From assembly GCF_014836635.1 (NCBI RefSeq), contig NZ_JACSQL010000003.1, positions 124,001-188,000 of the forward strand: DNA of 64,000 nt, written 5' to 3'. The notes under the pieces were generated by a model. That model was given only the letters and a program-made list of their open reading frames with translations, did no database searches and was not told the DNA's origin. This DNA comes from Paenibacillus gallinarum (GTDB lineage: Bacteria; Bacillota; Bacilli; Paenibacillales; Paenibacillaceae). The translations under genes and the position numbers were made by a program. This document shows, one piece after another, positions 33,562 to 41,755 of the stretch. How positions within the stretch are numbered: position 1 is the first letter of the stretch; every line of letters starts with the position of its first letter.

Positions 33562-34857
33562 GTGGACTCGGTATTTATACCTATTATTATTTTTATCGTA
33601 ACGCTGATTTTGGTAATATGGCAGCCTCGAAATCTATCGATTGGCTGGTCTGCCTGCGGGGGAGCTGTTATTGCTTTGCTCGCAGGAGTGGTTGATTTTC
33701 ATGATGTGTGGGATGTGACCCAGATCGTATGGAATGCGACACTGGCGTTTATAGCGATCATTCTCATTTCGTTAATACTCGACCGGATCGGATTCTTTGA
33801 ATGGGCTGCTTTACACATGGCAAGAGCCGCTAATGGTAATGGCGTTCGCATGTTTATTTACATCAGTTTGCTTGGCGCGATGGTGTCTGCTTTTTTTGCT
33901 AACGACGGGGCAGCACTTATTTTGACGCCGATCGTTCTTGCTATGGTTCGTGCTTTACATTTTGATGAGAAGAAGATCTTTCCGTTTATTATCGCGAGTG
34001 GATTTATTGCGGATACGACATCACTTCCGCTTGTTGTGAGCAACCTTGTGAACATTGTGTCTGCAGACTTTTTTGGAATAGGCTTTGCTGAATATGCCGG
34101 TCGAATGATCATTCCTAATCTGTTCTCATTAGCTGCAAGTATCGGTGTTCTCTATCTATTTTTCCGTAAAAGCATTCCAAAGCATTATGACTCTACGCAT
34201 CTCCGGAATCCTTCCGAAGCCATAGCGGATCTGAAATTGTTCCGAATCTCATGGATTGTTCTCACTTTTCTGTTGATCGGCTATTTCACAAGTGAGTTTA
34301 TCGGTATACCTGTCTCCTTTATAGCCATTCTTATTGCGATGGTATTCTTAATTGCAGCAAGAAAAAGCGAAGTCGTTCCAGTAAAAGAAGTCGTAAAAGG
34401 TGCTCCTTGGAACATCGTGTTCTTCTCCATTGGAATGTATGTCGTTGTTTATGGACTTAAGAATGCAGGATTAACCGATATCTTGGCACAGGTGATAGAG
34501 GTTATTGTGCAAGAAGGACTCTTTGCAGCTACGATGGGAATGGGCTTTATTGCTGCGATCCTTTCGTCGGTTATGAACAATCTGCCTACGATTATGATCA
34601 ATGCACTTGCGATCGATGCAGCCGAAGTAACGGGAACGATAAAAGAGGCATTGATCTATGCGAATGTCATTGGATCCGATCTCGGTCCAAAGATAACGCC
34701 GATTGGTTCTCTTGCGACACTTTTATGGCTGCATGTTCTCTCTGCAAAAGGAATCCGTATCTCGTGGGGAACCTATTTCAAGACAGGTATTCTCATCACG
34801 ATTCCTACTTTATTTATCACACTGCTTGGTCTATATCTTTGGTTGTTAATTTATTAA
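33562..34857 (+). CDS. arsB: ArsB-type arsenite efflux pump
   Basis: A 431-residue membrane protein of the ArsB/NhaD superfamily with about 12 helices. Landmarks are [38 protein letters not shown] and [16 protein letters not shown] ([10 protein letters not shown] and NNLPT are the two signature repeats), and [22 protein letters not shown]. It expels arsenite or antimonite using the proton gradient. The GTG start follows a GGGGGCG stretch. No arsenate reductase or arsA is nearby, so the operon arsR-arsB handles trivalent forms only. Confidence 0.92.
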   Translation: MDSVFIPIIIFIVTLILVIWQPRNLSIGWSACGGAVIALLAGVVDFHDVWDVTQIVWNATLAFIAIILISLILDRIGFFEWAALHMARAANGNGVRMFIYISLLGAMVSAFFANDGAALILTPIVLAMVRALHFDEKKIFPFIIASGFIADTTSLPLVVSNLVNIVSADFFGIGFAEYAGRMIIPNLFSLAASIGVLYLFFRKSIPKHYDSTHLRNPSEAIADLKLFRISWIVLTFLLIGYFTSEFIGIPVSFIAILIAMVFLIAARKSEVVPVKEVVKGAPWNIVFFSIGMYVVVYGLKNAGLTDILAQVIEVIVQEGLFAATMGMGFIAAILSSVMNNLPTIMINALAIDAAEVTGTIKEALIYANVIGSDLGPKITPIGSLATLLWLHVLSAKGIRISWGTYFKTGILITIPTLFITLLGLYLWLLIY

Positions 34858-34924
34858 AGTCTGCTGCTTATTTCGCAGAATAGGACAAACTGCATTGTAG
34901 TAGAATGCAGAAAATTAGGTGTAT

Positions 34925-34978
34925 TGAGGGCTATAAAAATGGTGCCTGCTGAGGGACGTTTTATAGCTCTTTTTTTAT
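34925..34978 (+). terminator. Terminator after arsB
   Basis: GAGGGCTATAAAA and TTTTATAGCTCTT pair around a loop of about 20 bases; seven T follow. Confidence 0.8.
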
Positions 34979-35039
34979 CCAATCATGATTCATTTCGTAA
35001 TGAATTCGTTTATTAACGTAGGGGTTAGATTCGTAATTA

Positions 35040-35082
35040 TTGACTTTGAAAAAAGGATGTAGTAATATTCATGCATGTGCAT
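35040..35082 (+). promoter_or_regulatory. namA promoter with overlapping palindrome
   Basis: TTGACT and TAATAT are separated by 17 bp (35040-35068). Directly behind the -10 box, at 35071-35082, lies the palindrome ATGCA-TG-TGCAT, positioned like a repressor site at the transcription start. The MarR gene downstream of namA is a candidate regulator. Confidence 0.5.
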
Positions 35083-35161
35083 ACATTAATTAATTTGAAT
35101 GTAAGCTGTTTGCTGGAACGCAATGCTTCATACCTGAAATGTAAAAAAGGAGAGAGTATAT

Positions 35162-36193
35162 ATGTTGGATTTATTTAGTTCGTATCAGATCAAAGGATTA
35201 GATCTTAAAAACCGGGTGGTTATGCCTCCGATGTGTCAATATTCAGTTACCAAAAAAGATGGAATAGCAAACGACTGGCATCATACTCACTATATTAGCC
35301 GTGCAATTGGCGGTACGGGTCTTATTATCGTTGAGATGACAGATGTAGAGCCGGATGGACGAATCAGTGATTATGACCTTGGACTATGGTCCGATGAACA
35401 GATTGCTCCACTAGCTAAAATTGTGGAAGATGTACATCACTACGGTTCAAAAATCGGCATTCAAATTGCTCATGCAGGACGTAAAGCGGAGGATGCGAAT
35501 CCACCTGTCGCTCCTTCACCTATCGCTTTTGATGAGGGCTGGAAAACACCAAGAGAACTAACAACAGAAGAAGTAAAAGGAATGGTAGAGAAATTCCGTC
35601 TTGCGGCACGCCGTGCTGTGCAGGCTGGATTTGACACAATTGAACTTCATGGAGCGCATGGATATCTTATTCATCAGTTCCAATCACCGATCACGAATAA
35701 AAGAACGGATGAATACGGACAGGATCGTAATAAATTTGCGGTTGAAGTCATTCGTGCAGTGAAAAGTGAAATGCCGGAGAGTATGCCGCTGATCATGCGT
35801 ATTTCAGGAACCGAATTTGTTGAAGGCGGCTATCGTATTGAAGATAGTATTGAGTTCAGCAAAGCTTATAAAGAAGCTGGAGTAGATATGATTCATGTAA
35901 GTGCGGGCGGCGAGGGTCAGATTACAGCAGCGGGACGTCCGGGCACGCATGTTGCATATCAGGTTCCTTTAGCAAGAGCGATCAAACAAAATGTTGATAT
36001 CCCTGTCATTGCTGTAGGCAGATTGGATGATGCTGCGCTTGCGAATGCGGTTATTGGTAACGAAGATGCAGATCTTGTTGCTGTAGGTCGTGCTATGCTT
36101 AAGAACCCGTACTGGACTTTAAATGCGGCAGAGCAGTTAAGAAAAGAAATAGAACTTCCTGAGCAGTACAAAATGGGATTCCGCTTGAAATAA
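35162..36193 (+). CDS. namA: NADPH dehydrogenase NamA (old yellow enzyme)
   Basis: A 343-residue FMN enzyme of the YqjM class, which reduces alpha,beta-unsaturated carbonyls and nitro compounds. Typical residues: C25 and Y27 in MPPMCQYSV, the substrate histidine pair in ELHGAHGYLIHQFQSP, HAGRKA and AVGRAML for flavin phosphate binding. Length matches YqjM. GGAGAGAG precedes the ATG. It is followed by a MarR gene, as expected for a detoxification pair. Confidence 0.93.
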   Translation: MLDLFSSYQIKGLDLKNRVVMPPMCQYSVTKKDGIANDWHHTHYISRAIGGTGLIIVEMTDVEPDGRISDYDLGLWSDEQIAPLAKIVEDVHHYGSKIGIQIAHAGRKAEDANPPVAPSPIAFDEGWKTPRELTTEEVKGMVEKFRLAARRAVQAGFDTIELHGAHGYLIHQFQSPITNKRTDEYGQDRNKFAVEVIRAVKSEMPESMPLIMRISGTEFVEGGYRIEDSIEFSKAYKEAGVDMIHVSAGGEGQITAAGRPGTHVAYQVPLARAIKQNVDIPVIAVGRLDDAALANAVIGNEDADLVAVGRAMLKNPYWTLNAAEQLRKEIELPEQYKMGFRLK

Positions 36194-36303
36194 GCAGCGA
36201 ACGCATTGTAGCTCGTGTTCATTCTCAATGTTTGATATACTACAGTTATTGATTGTTTTGTCGTTACATGGGTTCATTTATTATCCTGAAGGGAAATTAC
36301 AAT

Positions 36304-36753
36304 ATGGAATCAAATCTTATGAATGACTTGATCTCGAACTGGCAGTCGCTAACTCAAATGATAACGAATATCGAGAATACACTAGAACAACAGTTACAAG
36401 AAAAACACGATTTATCTTTGAATGAGTACTATATGCTTTTATTTCTATCGGAAGCACCCATGAAGAAGTTGCGATTGCAGCAGCTTGAATCCATGGTGGG
36501 ACTCAGCCAGTCGGCTATGTCGCGACTCGTAGCTCGCTTTGAGAACAAAGGATGCGGGGCGCTTGCACGGCATGCTTGTGTAGAAGATCGCAGAAGTGTA
36601 TATACGGCGCTGACAGAGATCGGTCAAGATAAAGTAAATAAGGCGACACTTACGTTTCAAAAAGCACTTGCAGACGCATTGCCAGATAAGGAAATGGAAG
36701 AGCTTATAGGTAAGCTTCTTCAGTCCAAGCGTAAGTTGAACGAAATATCCTAA
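36304..36753 (+). CDS. MarR-family transcriptional regulator
   Basis: A 149-residue winged-helix repressor: DLSLNEYYMLLFLSEAP is the helix before the DNA-binding core, LRLQQLESMVGLSQSAMSRLVARFENKG the recognition helix and CVEDRRSVYTALTEIGQD the wing. The wing carries the family's DxR signature. Two cysteines (in GCGALARHACVEDRRS) sit between recognition helix and wing, where redox-sensing MarR proteins have theirs. The ATG at 36304 has GAAGGGA upstream. It probably controls namA (inference). Confidence 0.88.
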   Translation: MESNLMNDLISNWQSLTQMITNIENTLEQQLQEKHDLSLNEYYMLLFLSEAPMKKLRLQQLESMVGLSQSAMSRLVARFENKGCGALARHACVEDRRSVYTALTEIGQDKVNKATLTFQKALADALPDKEMEELIGKLLQSKRKLNEIS

Positions 36754-36759
36754 TAACGA

Positions 36760-36797
36760 GAAGGCTGCTGATTGATTATAATCAGCAGCCTTTTTGG
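36760..36797 (+). terminator. Terminator after the MarR gene
   Basis: AAGGCTGCTGATT-GATTAT-AATCAGCAGCCTT is a perfect 13-bp stem followed by T. Confidence 0.92.
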
Positions 36798-36883
36798 TAT
36801 GTGCAAAGAAGTTCTCTCATGGATTATTTTGAAACAATATACGAAATTCAAAGTATATATATAATTGTAACTTTTATCCATAA

Positions 36884-36918
36884 TATGTCACGACGTGATA
36901 CAATCACAGTACGACATA
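36884..36918. promoter_or_regulatory. Inverted repeat upstream of padR
   Basis: TATGTC and GACATA flank a candidate -10 (GATACAAT) about 50 to 80 bases before the PadR gene. PadR repressors often bind their own promoter at ATGT/ACAT half sites. Spacing here is wider than the usual eight bases. Confidence 0.35.
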
Positions 36919-36966
36919 GTCATTTCTGTTTAGCTGTATGGGTACAAGTAAAAGGAGGAAAGCAGT

Positions 36967-37344
36967 CTGGTTATCGAAAAAACATTGAAAAAGTATCTGC
37001 CTATGTCAGAAACGGCATTTTATATTCTGCTCTCCTTAGCAGAGCCAAGGCATGGGTATGGAATTGTGAAACATGTAGAAGACATATCAAATTCAAGAAT
37101 TCGCTTAGGTTCGGGAACGGTATATGGAACGTTAACAAAAATGCAGAAAGATGGAATTATAACGGTATTTGCCGATGAGGAAAGAAAGACAGTTTATGAA
37201 GTGACTGAACTAGGGAGGACGTTAATCACTGCTGAGATCCGCAGACTTGAAGAGTTGCACGATAACGCGCAGAAATACAGGAGGTTCTTTGGTGAGACGG
37301 ATTGTCAATCCAAGTGCGACACTTTTTCTTCAAATGATTCGTGA
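36967..37344 (+). CDS. PadR-family regulator with tail altered by an IS30 insertion
   Basis: A protein of about 125 residues. The winged helix is intact (LPMSETAFYILLSLAEPRHGYGIVKHVED, then SGTVYGTLTKMQKDGIITVF and KTVYEVTELGRTLITAEIRRLEELHDNAQKY). The GGAGG at 36954-36958 points to a CTG at 36967; the first conventional start, a TTG at 36985, is 26 bases away from it. The last 15 or so residues, from about TDCQSKCD on, are encoded by the end of an insertion element, so the original C-terminus has been lost. Its partner, a DUF2812 gene, survives as a fragment on the other side of the element. Confidence 0.7.
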   Translation: MVIEKTLKKYLPMSETAFYILLSLAEPRHGYGIVKHVEDISNSRIRLGSGTVYGTLTKMQKDGIITVFADEERKTVYEVTELGRTLITAEIRRLEELHDNAQKYRRFFGETDCQSKCDTFSSNDS

Positions 37345-38216
37345 GCTGTTTTCCATCCTAAACATTTCCTTGGTCTGTTTTTAATGAGTTGGAGGGCATG
37401 CTCTAATTCTTCCTCGGTCACCTCTGCAAAGTCCTTCCCTTTTGGGAAGAACTCTCGAAGGAGCCCGTTTCCATTCTCTTTGGAGCCTCGTTGCCATGAG
37501 GAATAAGGATCTGAAAAATACACCTTCATACCGTGTGACTCTTCCAGTTCACGAAAACATGCGAACTCCCTACCACGGTCAACAGTAGCTGTTTGGAAGG
37601 TTCGCGCAGGCTACTGTGCAGCAACTACACCAATAGCGATTTCCATGGATAATGAAGTGCGATCTGGCATTTTAATAGCAGTATACAGCCTTGTTTTTCG
37701 CTCGATACATGTAACGACACAAGCCTTGCTTTTTCCTCGGCTGGAGACGACCGTGTCCAGTTCGCAGTGCCCAAAGCTTTCTCGGAACGAATCTCTTTAG
37801 GCCGTTGTTTGATAGAAGTGCCTACAAGGAAGCGACCTCGTCTTTCTTGGAGTTTTTGTCTCTTACCTTTGTGTCTTAATTGCAGAACGGTGTAACGAAT
37901 CAAACGCCCTTCATAAAGCCAGCGATAGATCGTTTTGAACGAAACCATGGGCTGTTCTTTCAGACCATAACGCATAGAGATTTGCTCAGGAGACCTGGTT
38001 TCATGAAGTCGCTGCTCAATTTCTTTCCCAAGTGTCACAGTCCACTTCCCTCTAGGTTTCTGAGCTTGGCGAAGATCCTTACACCGCTTGATAATCATTC
38101 AGACTCTGACTTTTCTTGAGTTCCCGACTGATCGTGGAGTGATGACTCTATTCTACACGAATCCGGCCATGGGCCATTTTTTATTTTGAAGGAGTGTCGC
38201 ATCTCATATTACAATC
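37300..38216 (-). mobile_element. Degenerate IS30-family insertion sequence
   Basis: The element is bounded by imperfect inverted repeats: GATTGT....AGTGCGACACT at the left and its counterpart at the right (minus-strand GATTGT....AGATGCGACACT), about 24 bp each. It contains a transposase gene broken by stops and frameshifts. Its length of about 0.92 kb is below the usual 1.0-1.2 kb of the family. No clear target duplication was seen. It separates the PadR gene from the DUF2812 fragment. Confidence 0.75.
37305..38177 (-). pseudogene. IS30-family transposase, frameshifted
   Basis: Read in several frames: the N-terminus keeps only HSTISRELKK (helix-turn-helix), the middle LHETRSPEQISMRYGLKEQ and FKTIYRWLYEGRLI in one frame, and the C-terminus YFSDPYSSWQRGSKENGNGL with FFPKGKDF and NRPRKCLGWKTAHE in another. 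These are the catalytic core signatures of IS30 transposases. Several stops and shifts, plus loss of the first residues, make it inactive. Confidence 0.82.
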
Positions 38217-38220
38217 TGTC

Positions 38221-38440
38221 GTGAAAATAAAATTATGTAAGCCCTTATGGAGTTATGATGTTAAGAAAACAGAGAATTGCTTTCATCCATGTCGGAGAGA
38301 GGGCATGAATTAGTAGAAATAAATCGGTTAACTCGATATTTTATATTTCAGCAAGGGGAACAGAGAAAAAGGTTGTACAAGATAGGGTTCGATAAAATTC
38401 AACAGAAGTCATTGTCCAGCTTCTTAACACTAGCGTACGA
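38221..38440 (+). pseudogene. DUF2812-domain protein, frameshifted and truncated
   Basis: From GTG 38221 the frame gives KLCKPLWSYDVKKTEN, then two bases of shift lead into MSERGHELVEINRLTRYFIF and QGEQRKRLYKIGFDKIQQK, ending near 38440 where IS3-family sequence begins. The pattern WSYDVKKTEnWL..M..KGyeLv......YFF..g.p....YkIgfDK is that of DUF2812 proteins, which commonly accompany PadR regulators in Firmicutes. The downstream membrane helices of the family are gone. Confidence 0.65.
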
Positions 38441-38848
38441 AATCCGGTGAGCATCCAGACAAAGAGCTCGTTAGGCGTACGTTCCGCTTTTCGCAAACGA
38501 AAAGACGTGACGGGCGTGGTCATTCATAGTGACCGCGGAGCTCCATACACGTCTCATCTGTACTATGACATGCTGCCAAAGGTTGATGCCCGAATCACCA
38601 TGTCTCGCGGAGGAAAATGTTACGACAATGCCTCCATAGAGAGCTTCTTCTCGTATCTCAAAACGGAAGGGTTTTATCCTTATCATATCCGAAATCTAGC
38701 AGAGGCACAAAGTCGAATTGAAAAATACATACGATTTTACAACCGAAGACGGTCGCAGCGCACACTAAATAAACTGACGCCGGTATAGTACCGACACCAG
38801 TTTACAGACTAGGTGTTTTTTAATGTCCATTAAATGGGGTCTTGACCA
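38441..38848 (+). mobile_element. IS3-family element remnant (right end)
   Basis: Only the last third of an IS3-family element is left: the end of orfB plus a right end that finishes near TTGACCA with the typical final CA. The left end and orfA are missing, so it cannot move. It abuts the DUF2812 fragment, which it probably truncated. Confidence 0.75.
38447..38788 (+). pseudogene. IS3-family transposase OrfB, C-terminal fragment
   Basis: This fragment carries the second Asp and the Glu of the DDE triad, in VVIHSDRGAPYTS and NASIESFFSYLKTEGFY, and the family's closing IEKYIRFYNRRRSQRTLNKLTPV. The first Asp domain is absent and the first 20 or so codons are shifted against the rest (KELVRRTF reads in another frame). 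Confidence 0.85.
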
Positions 38849-38931
38849 CTTTGGTTAGGGTGTTTTTTAGGAGAATCTATTATTATATACGAGATTATAA
38901 GAATATATACCTATATTTTAGAGAAATTCTA

Positions 38932-38960
38932 TTCACAACAGGTAAATTGTGGTATATACT
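38932..38960 (+). promoter_or_regulatory. Promoter with operator-like dyad ahead of the GNAT module
   Basis: TTCACA and TATACT with 17 bp spacing. The dyad CACAA-N8-TTGTG (38934-38951) lies between the boxes, where an autoregulating antitoxin would bind. Position and symmetry are seen; binding is inference. Confidence 0.45.
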
Positions 38961-39113
38961 AAATAAACAATGAAGTGTTAATAACTAAACGTTAACAATA
39001 AAATGTTAATATTTGTCTATTTTAAAGTCTATTAAGACAATCTTTCTCATATACATTTTCTTATCTTAGTATAGGAGATGATGAGACTGATGAAAAAGAG
39101 GGGTGAAAGGAAG

Positions 39114-39260
39114 ATGGCGGTAAAACCAATTCAACAAACGCCGGAATTAACTGGTACGTATGCTCAAGAATTTCTTAAAGAAGTATTGAAAAAGCCTTCA
39201 GCTGCTTCCATTGAACGTAGTAAAAAGGCTCAAGATCTATTAAGAAGAATGAAGAGATGA
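39114..39260 (+). CDS. Small basic protein paired with a GNAT enzyme (candidate antitoxin)
   Basis: A protein of 48 residues from ATG 39114 (60 from ATG 39078; 39090 is also possible), rich in Lys and Arg, mostly helical by appearance: TGTYAQEFLKEVLKKPSAAS and ERSKKAQDLLRRMKR. Its stop overlaps the GNAT start as ATGA. Toxin-antitoxin modules with GNAT toxins have this order and coupling, but their known antitoxins are ribbon-helix-helix proteins and no such fold is obvious here. Confidence 0.6.
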   Translation: MAVKPIQQTPELTGTYAQEFLKEVLKKPSAASIERSKKAQDLLRRMKR

Positions 39261-39838
39261 AGCTAGACATCTTAGATTATATAGATGATTTTAGTTTAGT
39301 GGAATTAACAAACGGGTATAGATTGGAAGATTTCGAGTGTACCATCGAAGAATACAAAATCTTCCTAACCAATCGGGCATTAAGTCATCAAGAATTAAAT
39401 ATATCCCGTACATATTTATTAATTAGCAAATCAAATTCTGATGTCGTCGCTTATATGTCTCTTATTTCAGATTCCATAAAATTGAAACAAGACGAGAAAA
39501 TTAGTTATTTTGACGATAGTGCTTATTTCCCTAGTTATCCTTCAATGAAAATTGCAAAACTGGCAGTAGATAAAAACTACTCAACTAACTATAAAAATAT
39601 TGGTACTCTTATGATTGAATTATCTAAGGGTATAGCTGCTGAAGTAAACGAATCTATCGCATGTAGATTTATTACTGTGGATGCAGATGTGGAACACCAT
39701 ACTTGGGTAACAAATTTTTATGAAAAATGTGGTTTTGTGCCTAATGAGGGATATAAACCTAAAAGTACAATTAGTATGAGACTTAATATCTTTCCTGATT
39801 CAGTAGAAGTTGAAGAAGAACGTGAGGAAATTTCTTAA
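39257..39838 (+). CDS. GNAT-family acetyltransferase (candidate toxin)
   Basis: A 193-residue GNAT protein. Strand 4 and the acetyl-CoA loop are in SMKIAKLAVDKNYSTNYKNIGTLMIELSK, and the C-terminal FYEKCGFVPNEG is the typical last motif with the conserved Tyr and F. It is acidic and AT-rich compared with flanking core genes, consistent with transfer. Coupling to a small upstream gene and location among insertion relics suggest a TacT/AtaT-type toxin acetylating aminoacyl-tRNA; an ordinary acetyltransferase is the alternative. Confidence 0.75.
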   Translation: MKLDILDYIDDFSLVELTNGYRLEDFECTIEEYKIFLTNRALSHQELNISRTYLLISKSNSDVVAYMSLISDSIKLKQDEKISYFDDSAYFPSYPSMKIAKLAVDKNYSTNYKNIGTLMIELSKGIAAEVNESIACRFITVDADVEHHTWVTNFYEKCGFVPNEGYKPKSTISMRLNIFPDSVEVEEEREEIS

Positions 39839-39880
39839 TATTTTAATACTATAACTAATCATCAAAAAAACTTTAAATCA

Positions 39881-39920
39881 TAAAGAACATTACCTCATTT
39901 ATAGGGTAGTGTTCTTTTTT
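39881..39920 (+). terminator. Terminator after the GNAT module
   Basis: AAAGAACATTACC and GGTAGTGTTCTTT pair with one G-T, followed by T. Confidence 0.85.
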
Positions 39921-39943
39921 AACCCTATTAACATATATACCAT

Positions 39944-40340
39944 ATGATTGCCAAGAAAATAATATCACAACTGAAGATTGATTATATGGGGACTATATTT
40001 TTCAACTAAATCAGGATATGTGATGTTAAGTGTGGCACAATGCTTCACCGGAAGTTTACGATTCAAGGCCATGACCGAGCTATCCTTGTTGGAGTGATTA
40101 GTGGGAAAATGAATATTAATGGTAATCCAGTTGAAATTAAGGGTTATCTCAAGATTGGTTTTTATTCGATACATTAGATATTTCTCCCTATATTCATGAG
40201 GAAATGAATACAGTCAGTTACTACATATTCAAAATTTTGATTTATCTCAAATAGTTCAGTCTCTGCTCAATATTTGGGTCGTTTTCATTTTTGGATCTTT
40301 CACCATCCGAACTTGGTTGTATTACAAGCGTCTTCAATAG
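39944..40340 (+). pseudogene. Decayed gene for an unknown protein with a C-terminal membrane helix
   Basis: A frame starting at ATG 39944 crosses one TAA (40007-40009) and then reads a plausible protein (KFTIQGHDRAILVGVISGK), shifts near 40155 (WFLFDTLDISPYIHEE) and again near 40230 to end in QIVQSLLNIWVVFIFGSFTI then RTWLYYKR. At least one stop and two shifts are needed to join the pieces. The final segment is a transmembrane helix followed by positive charge. Family not recognised. The opposite-strand frame here is a shadow. Confidence 0.45.
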
Positions 40341-40427
40341 TTTTAGATAATTAGTAAAACCGCTTATTCCAAATAGCGGGGCCAAGCATATGATACTCTA
40401 TCACTAGAAATAGGAGGTAGAGAATGT

Positions 40428-40850
40428 ATGAGCCAATTTATAGATTCTAGAACTTCTCAGAATGCTTCGACATCAAACTCGATATCAATCCCCATTCTTC
40501 TGCTTAATACCCCGCAGTTATTTGGTCAAATTGGACTGCTAACAGCTGGTGTAGGACCAAATCCGCGTGTGGTATTCAGTGGGACGATTTCCGTACAGGT
40601 TCCGCTTGCTTTAGCAGGTATTACGATAAGAATTGTGAGAGGGACAGCTCCGACAGATCCCATCGTATATTCTGCAACTTCAACATTTGACCTCAGCCTA
40701 TTAGCTCCACAGATTATTAACTTTACTGCAACAGACTTTAATCCGCCAGTCACCCCTCAGTTGACTTATTCCGCTTATGTCATCTCGAATTTACTCGGGA
40801 CTATACGTGTAGGACCGGAGACATTTAATGGACAACTTTATTCGGATTAA
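40428..40850 (+). CDS. Spore-surface-like hypothetical protein
   Basis: A 140-residue beta-rich, cysteine-free protein with many Ser, Thr and Pro, without signal peptide. The sequence (SISIPILLLNTPQLFGQIGL, VVFSGTISVQVPLAL, NLLGTIRVGPETFNGQLYSD at the end) looks like a small trimerising jelly-roll domain such as those on exosporium or appendage proteins; this is inference. AGGAGG lies 10 bases before the ATG. A copy of its last 21 residues is found at 52440-52505. Confidence 0.65.
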   Translation: MSQFIDSRTSQNASTSNSISIPILLLNTPQLFGQIGLLTAGVGPNPRVVFSGTISVQVPLALAGITIRIVRGTAPTDPIVYSATSTFDLSLLAPQIINFTATDFNPPVTPQLTYSAYVISNLLGTIRVGPETFNGQLYSD

Positions 40851-40900
40851 TGTAGTTTGTTATGAGGGTATTAATAGAATTGATTCTATTTAAAAAAAGA

Positions 40901-40932
40901 GAAAGGCAGTGAGGTGACCTCACTGCCTTTTG
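40901..40932. terminator. Bidirectional terminator
   Basis: AAAGGCAGTGAGG-TGA-CCTCACTGCCTTT is a perfect 13-bp stem between two converging genes. Confidence 0.92.
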
Positions 40933-40944
40933 TATGTAACAACG

Positions 40945-41346
40945 TTAACCTTCCATGATCTTAATATAACAATCCCGGGTACGTGGTCCATCAAATTCAC
41001 AAAAATAGATCCCTTGCCATCTTCCTAGCAGTAGTTCCCCATTCTGTATAATAACCGTCTGAGATGTTCCTGTCGTTATTGCTTTCAGATGGGAGGCAGT
41101 ATTGCCTTCGGCGTGACGATATTTCGGATGGTTCCAAGGATAGACTTCATCCAGTCTCATCAGTACATCATGCTTCACATCAGGATCAGCATTTTCATTA
41201 ATGGTAATCCCAGCAGTTGTATGCGGGGTATAGATGACTGCTAAGCCGTCTGAAATCCCACTTTTACGTACATAAGATTGTACGTCCCGCGTAATATCTC
41301 TCATTTCATCTCTTTTGGATGTATTCAGCTCTATTTTGTGCAACAT
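40945..41346 (-). CDS. YjbQ/UPF0047 family protein
   Basis: A 133-residue protein of the secondary thiamine-phosphate synthase family (YjbQ). The signature [21 protein letters not shown] and the later [16 protein letters not shown] and [18 protein letters not shown] are complete. Thiamine-phosphate synthase side activity has been reported for the family, but the physiological role is unclear. The ATG at 41346 has AGGAGGG upstream. Confidence 0.88.
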   Translation of the reverse strand: MLHKIELNTSKRDEMRDITRDVQSYVRKSGISDGLAVIYTPHTTAGITINENADPDVKHDVLMRLDEVYPWNHPKYRHAEGNTASHLKAITTGTSQTVIIQNGELLLGRWQGIYFCEFDGPRTRDCYIKIMEG

Positions 41347-41431
41347 GTCTTTCCCTCCTGAACGAAATGTTATTCTTATTTTACACACGGTTTATGTAAA
41401 TGTAACCATTCCTTTGATTATAGATTATGTA

Positions 41432-41755
41432 TTACATCATGAAACGGAGTAAAGCCATGCAGGCAACACCAATAATGACGGTGAGAGAGAGACTTTTTGT
41501 CCATACGGCTGTAATGACGGATGGAATCAGTGCAATCACCACATACCAGTCAAAACGAAGCAGGCTGCCCGTATCTTGCAGCATACTTTCAGTAACAAGC
41601 GCTGTCAGAATGCATACAGGGATATAAGAAAGCCATTTTAGGACGACCTCAGGCATCTGTACACTGCGAACAAAAATAAAAGGAATGATGCGTGGAAGCA
41701 AGGTAACGAGCATACATCCTAGAATCAGCCAAATCATATTCGTACTTATCGTCAT
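41432..41755 (-). CDS. azlD: AzlD-type branched-chain amino acid transport protein
   Basis: A 107-residue membrane protein with about four helices. LGCMLVTLLPRIIPFIF near the N-terminus and the later WLSYIPVCILTALV match the AzlD family. AzlC and AzlD together export branched-chain amino acids. Its ATG overlaps the azlC stop (ATGA), so the two are translated together. Confidence 0.88.
   Translation of the reverse strand: MTISTNMIWLILGCMLVTLLPRIIPFIFVRSVQMPEVVLKWLSYIPVCILTALVTESMLQDTGSLLRFDWYVVIALIPSVITAVWTKSLSLTVIIGVACMALLRFMM

Noticed and set aside
36801..37178. 125-codon plus-strand frame in the PadR region
   Set aside because: Out of frame with the intact PadR protein, with no ribosome binding site; a shadow of padR.
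39965..40174. 69-codon minus-strand frame in the decayed region
   Set aside because: The plus-strand reading across three frames gives a more protein-like sequence with a terminal membrane helix.
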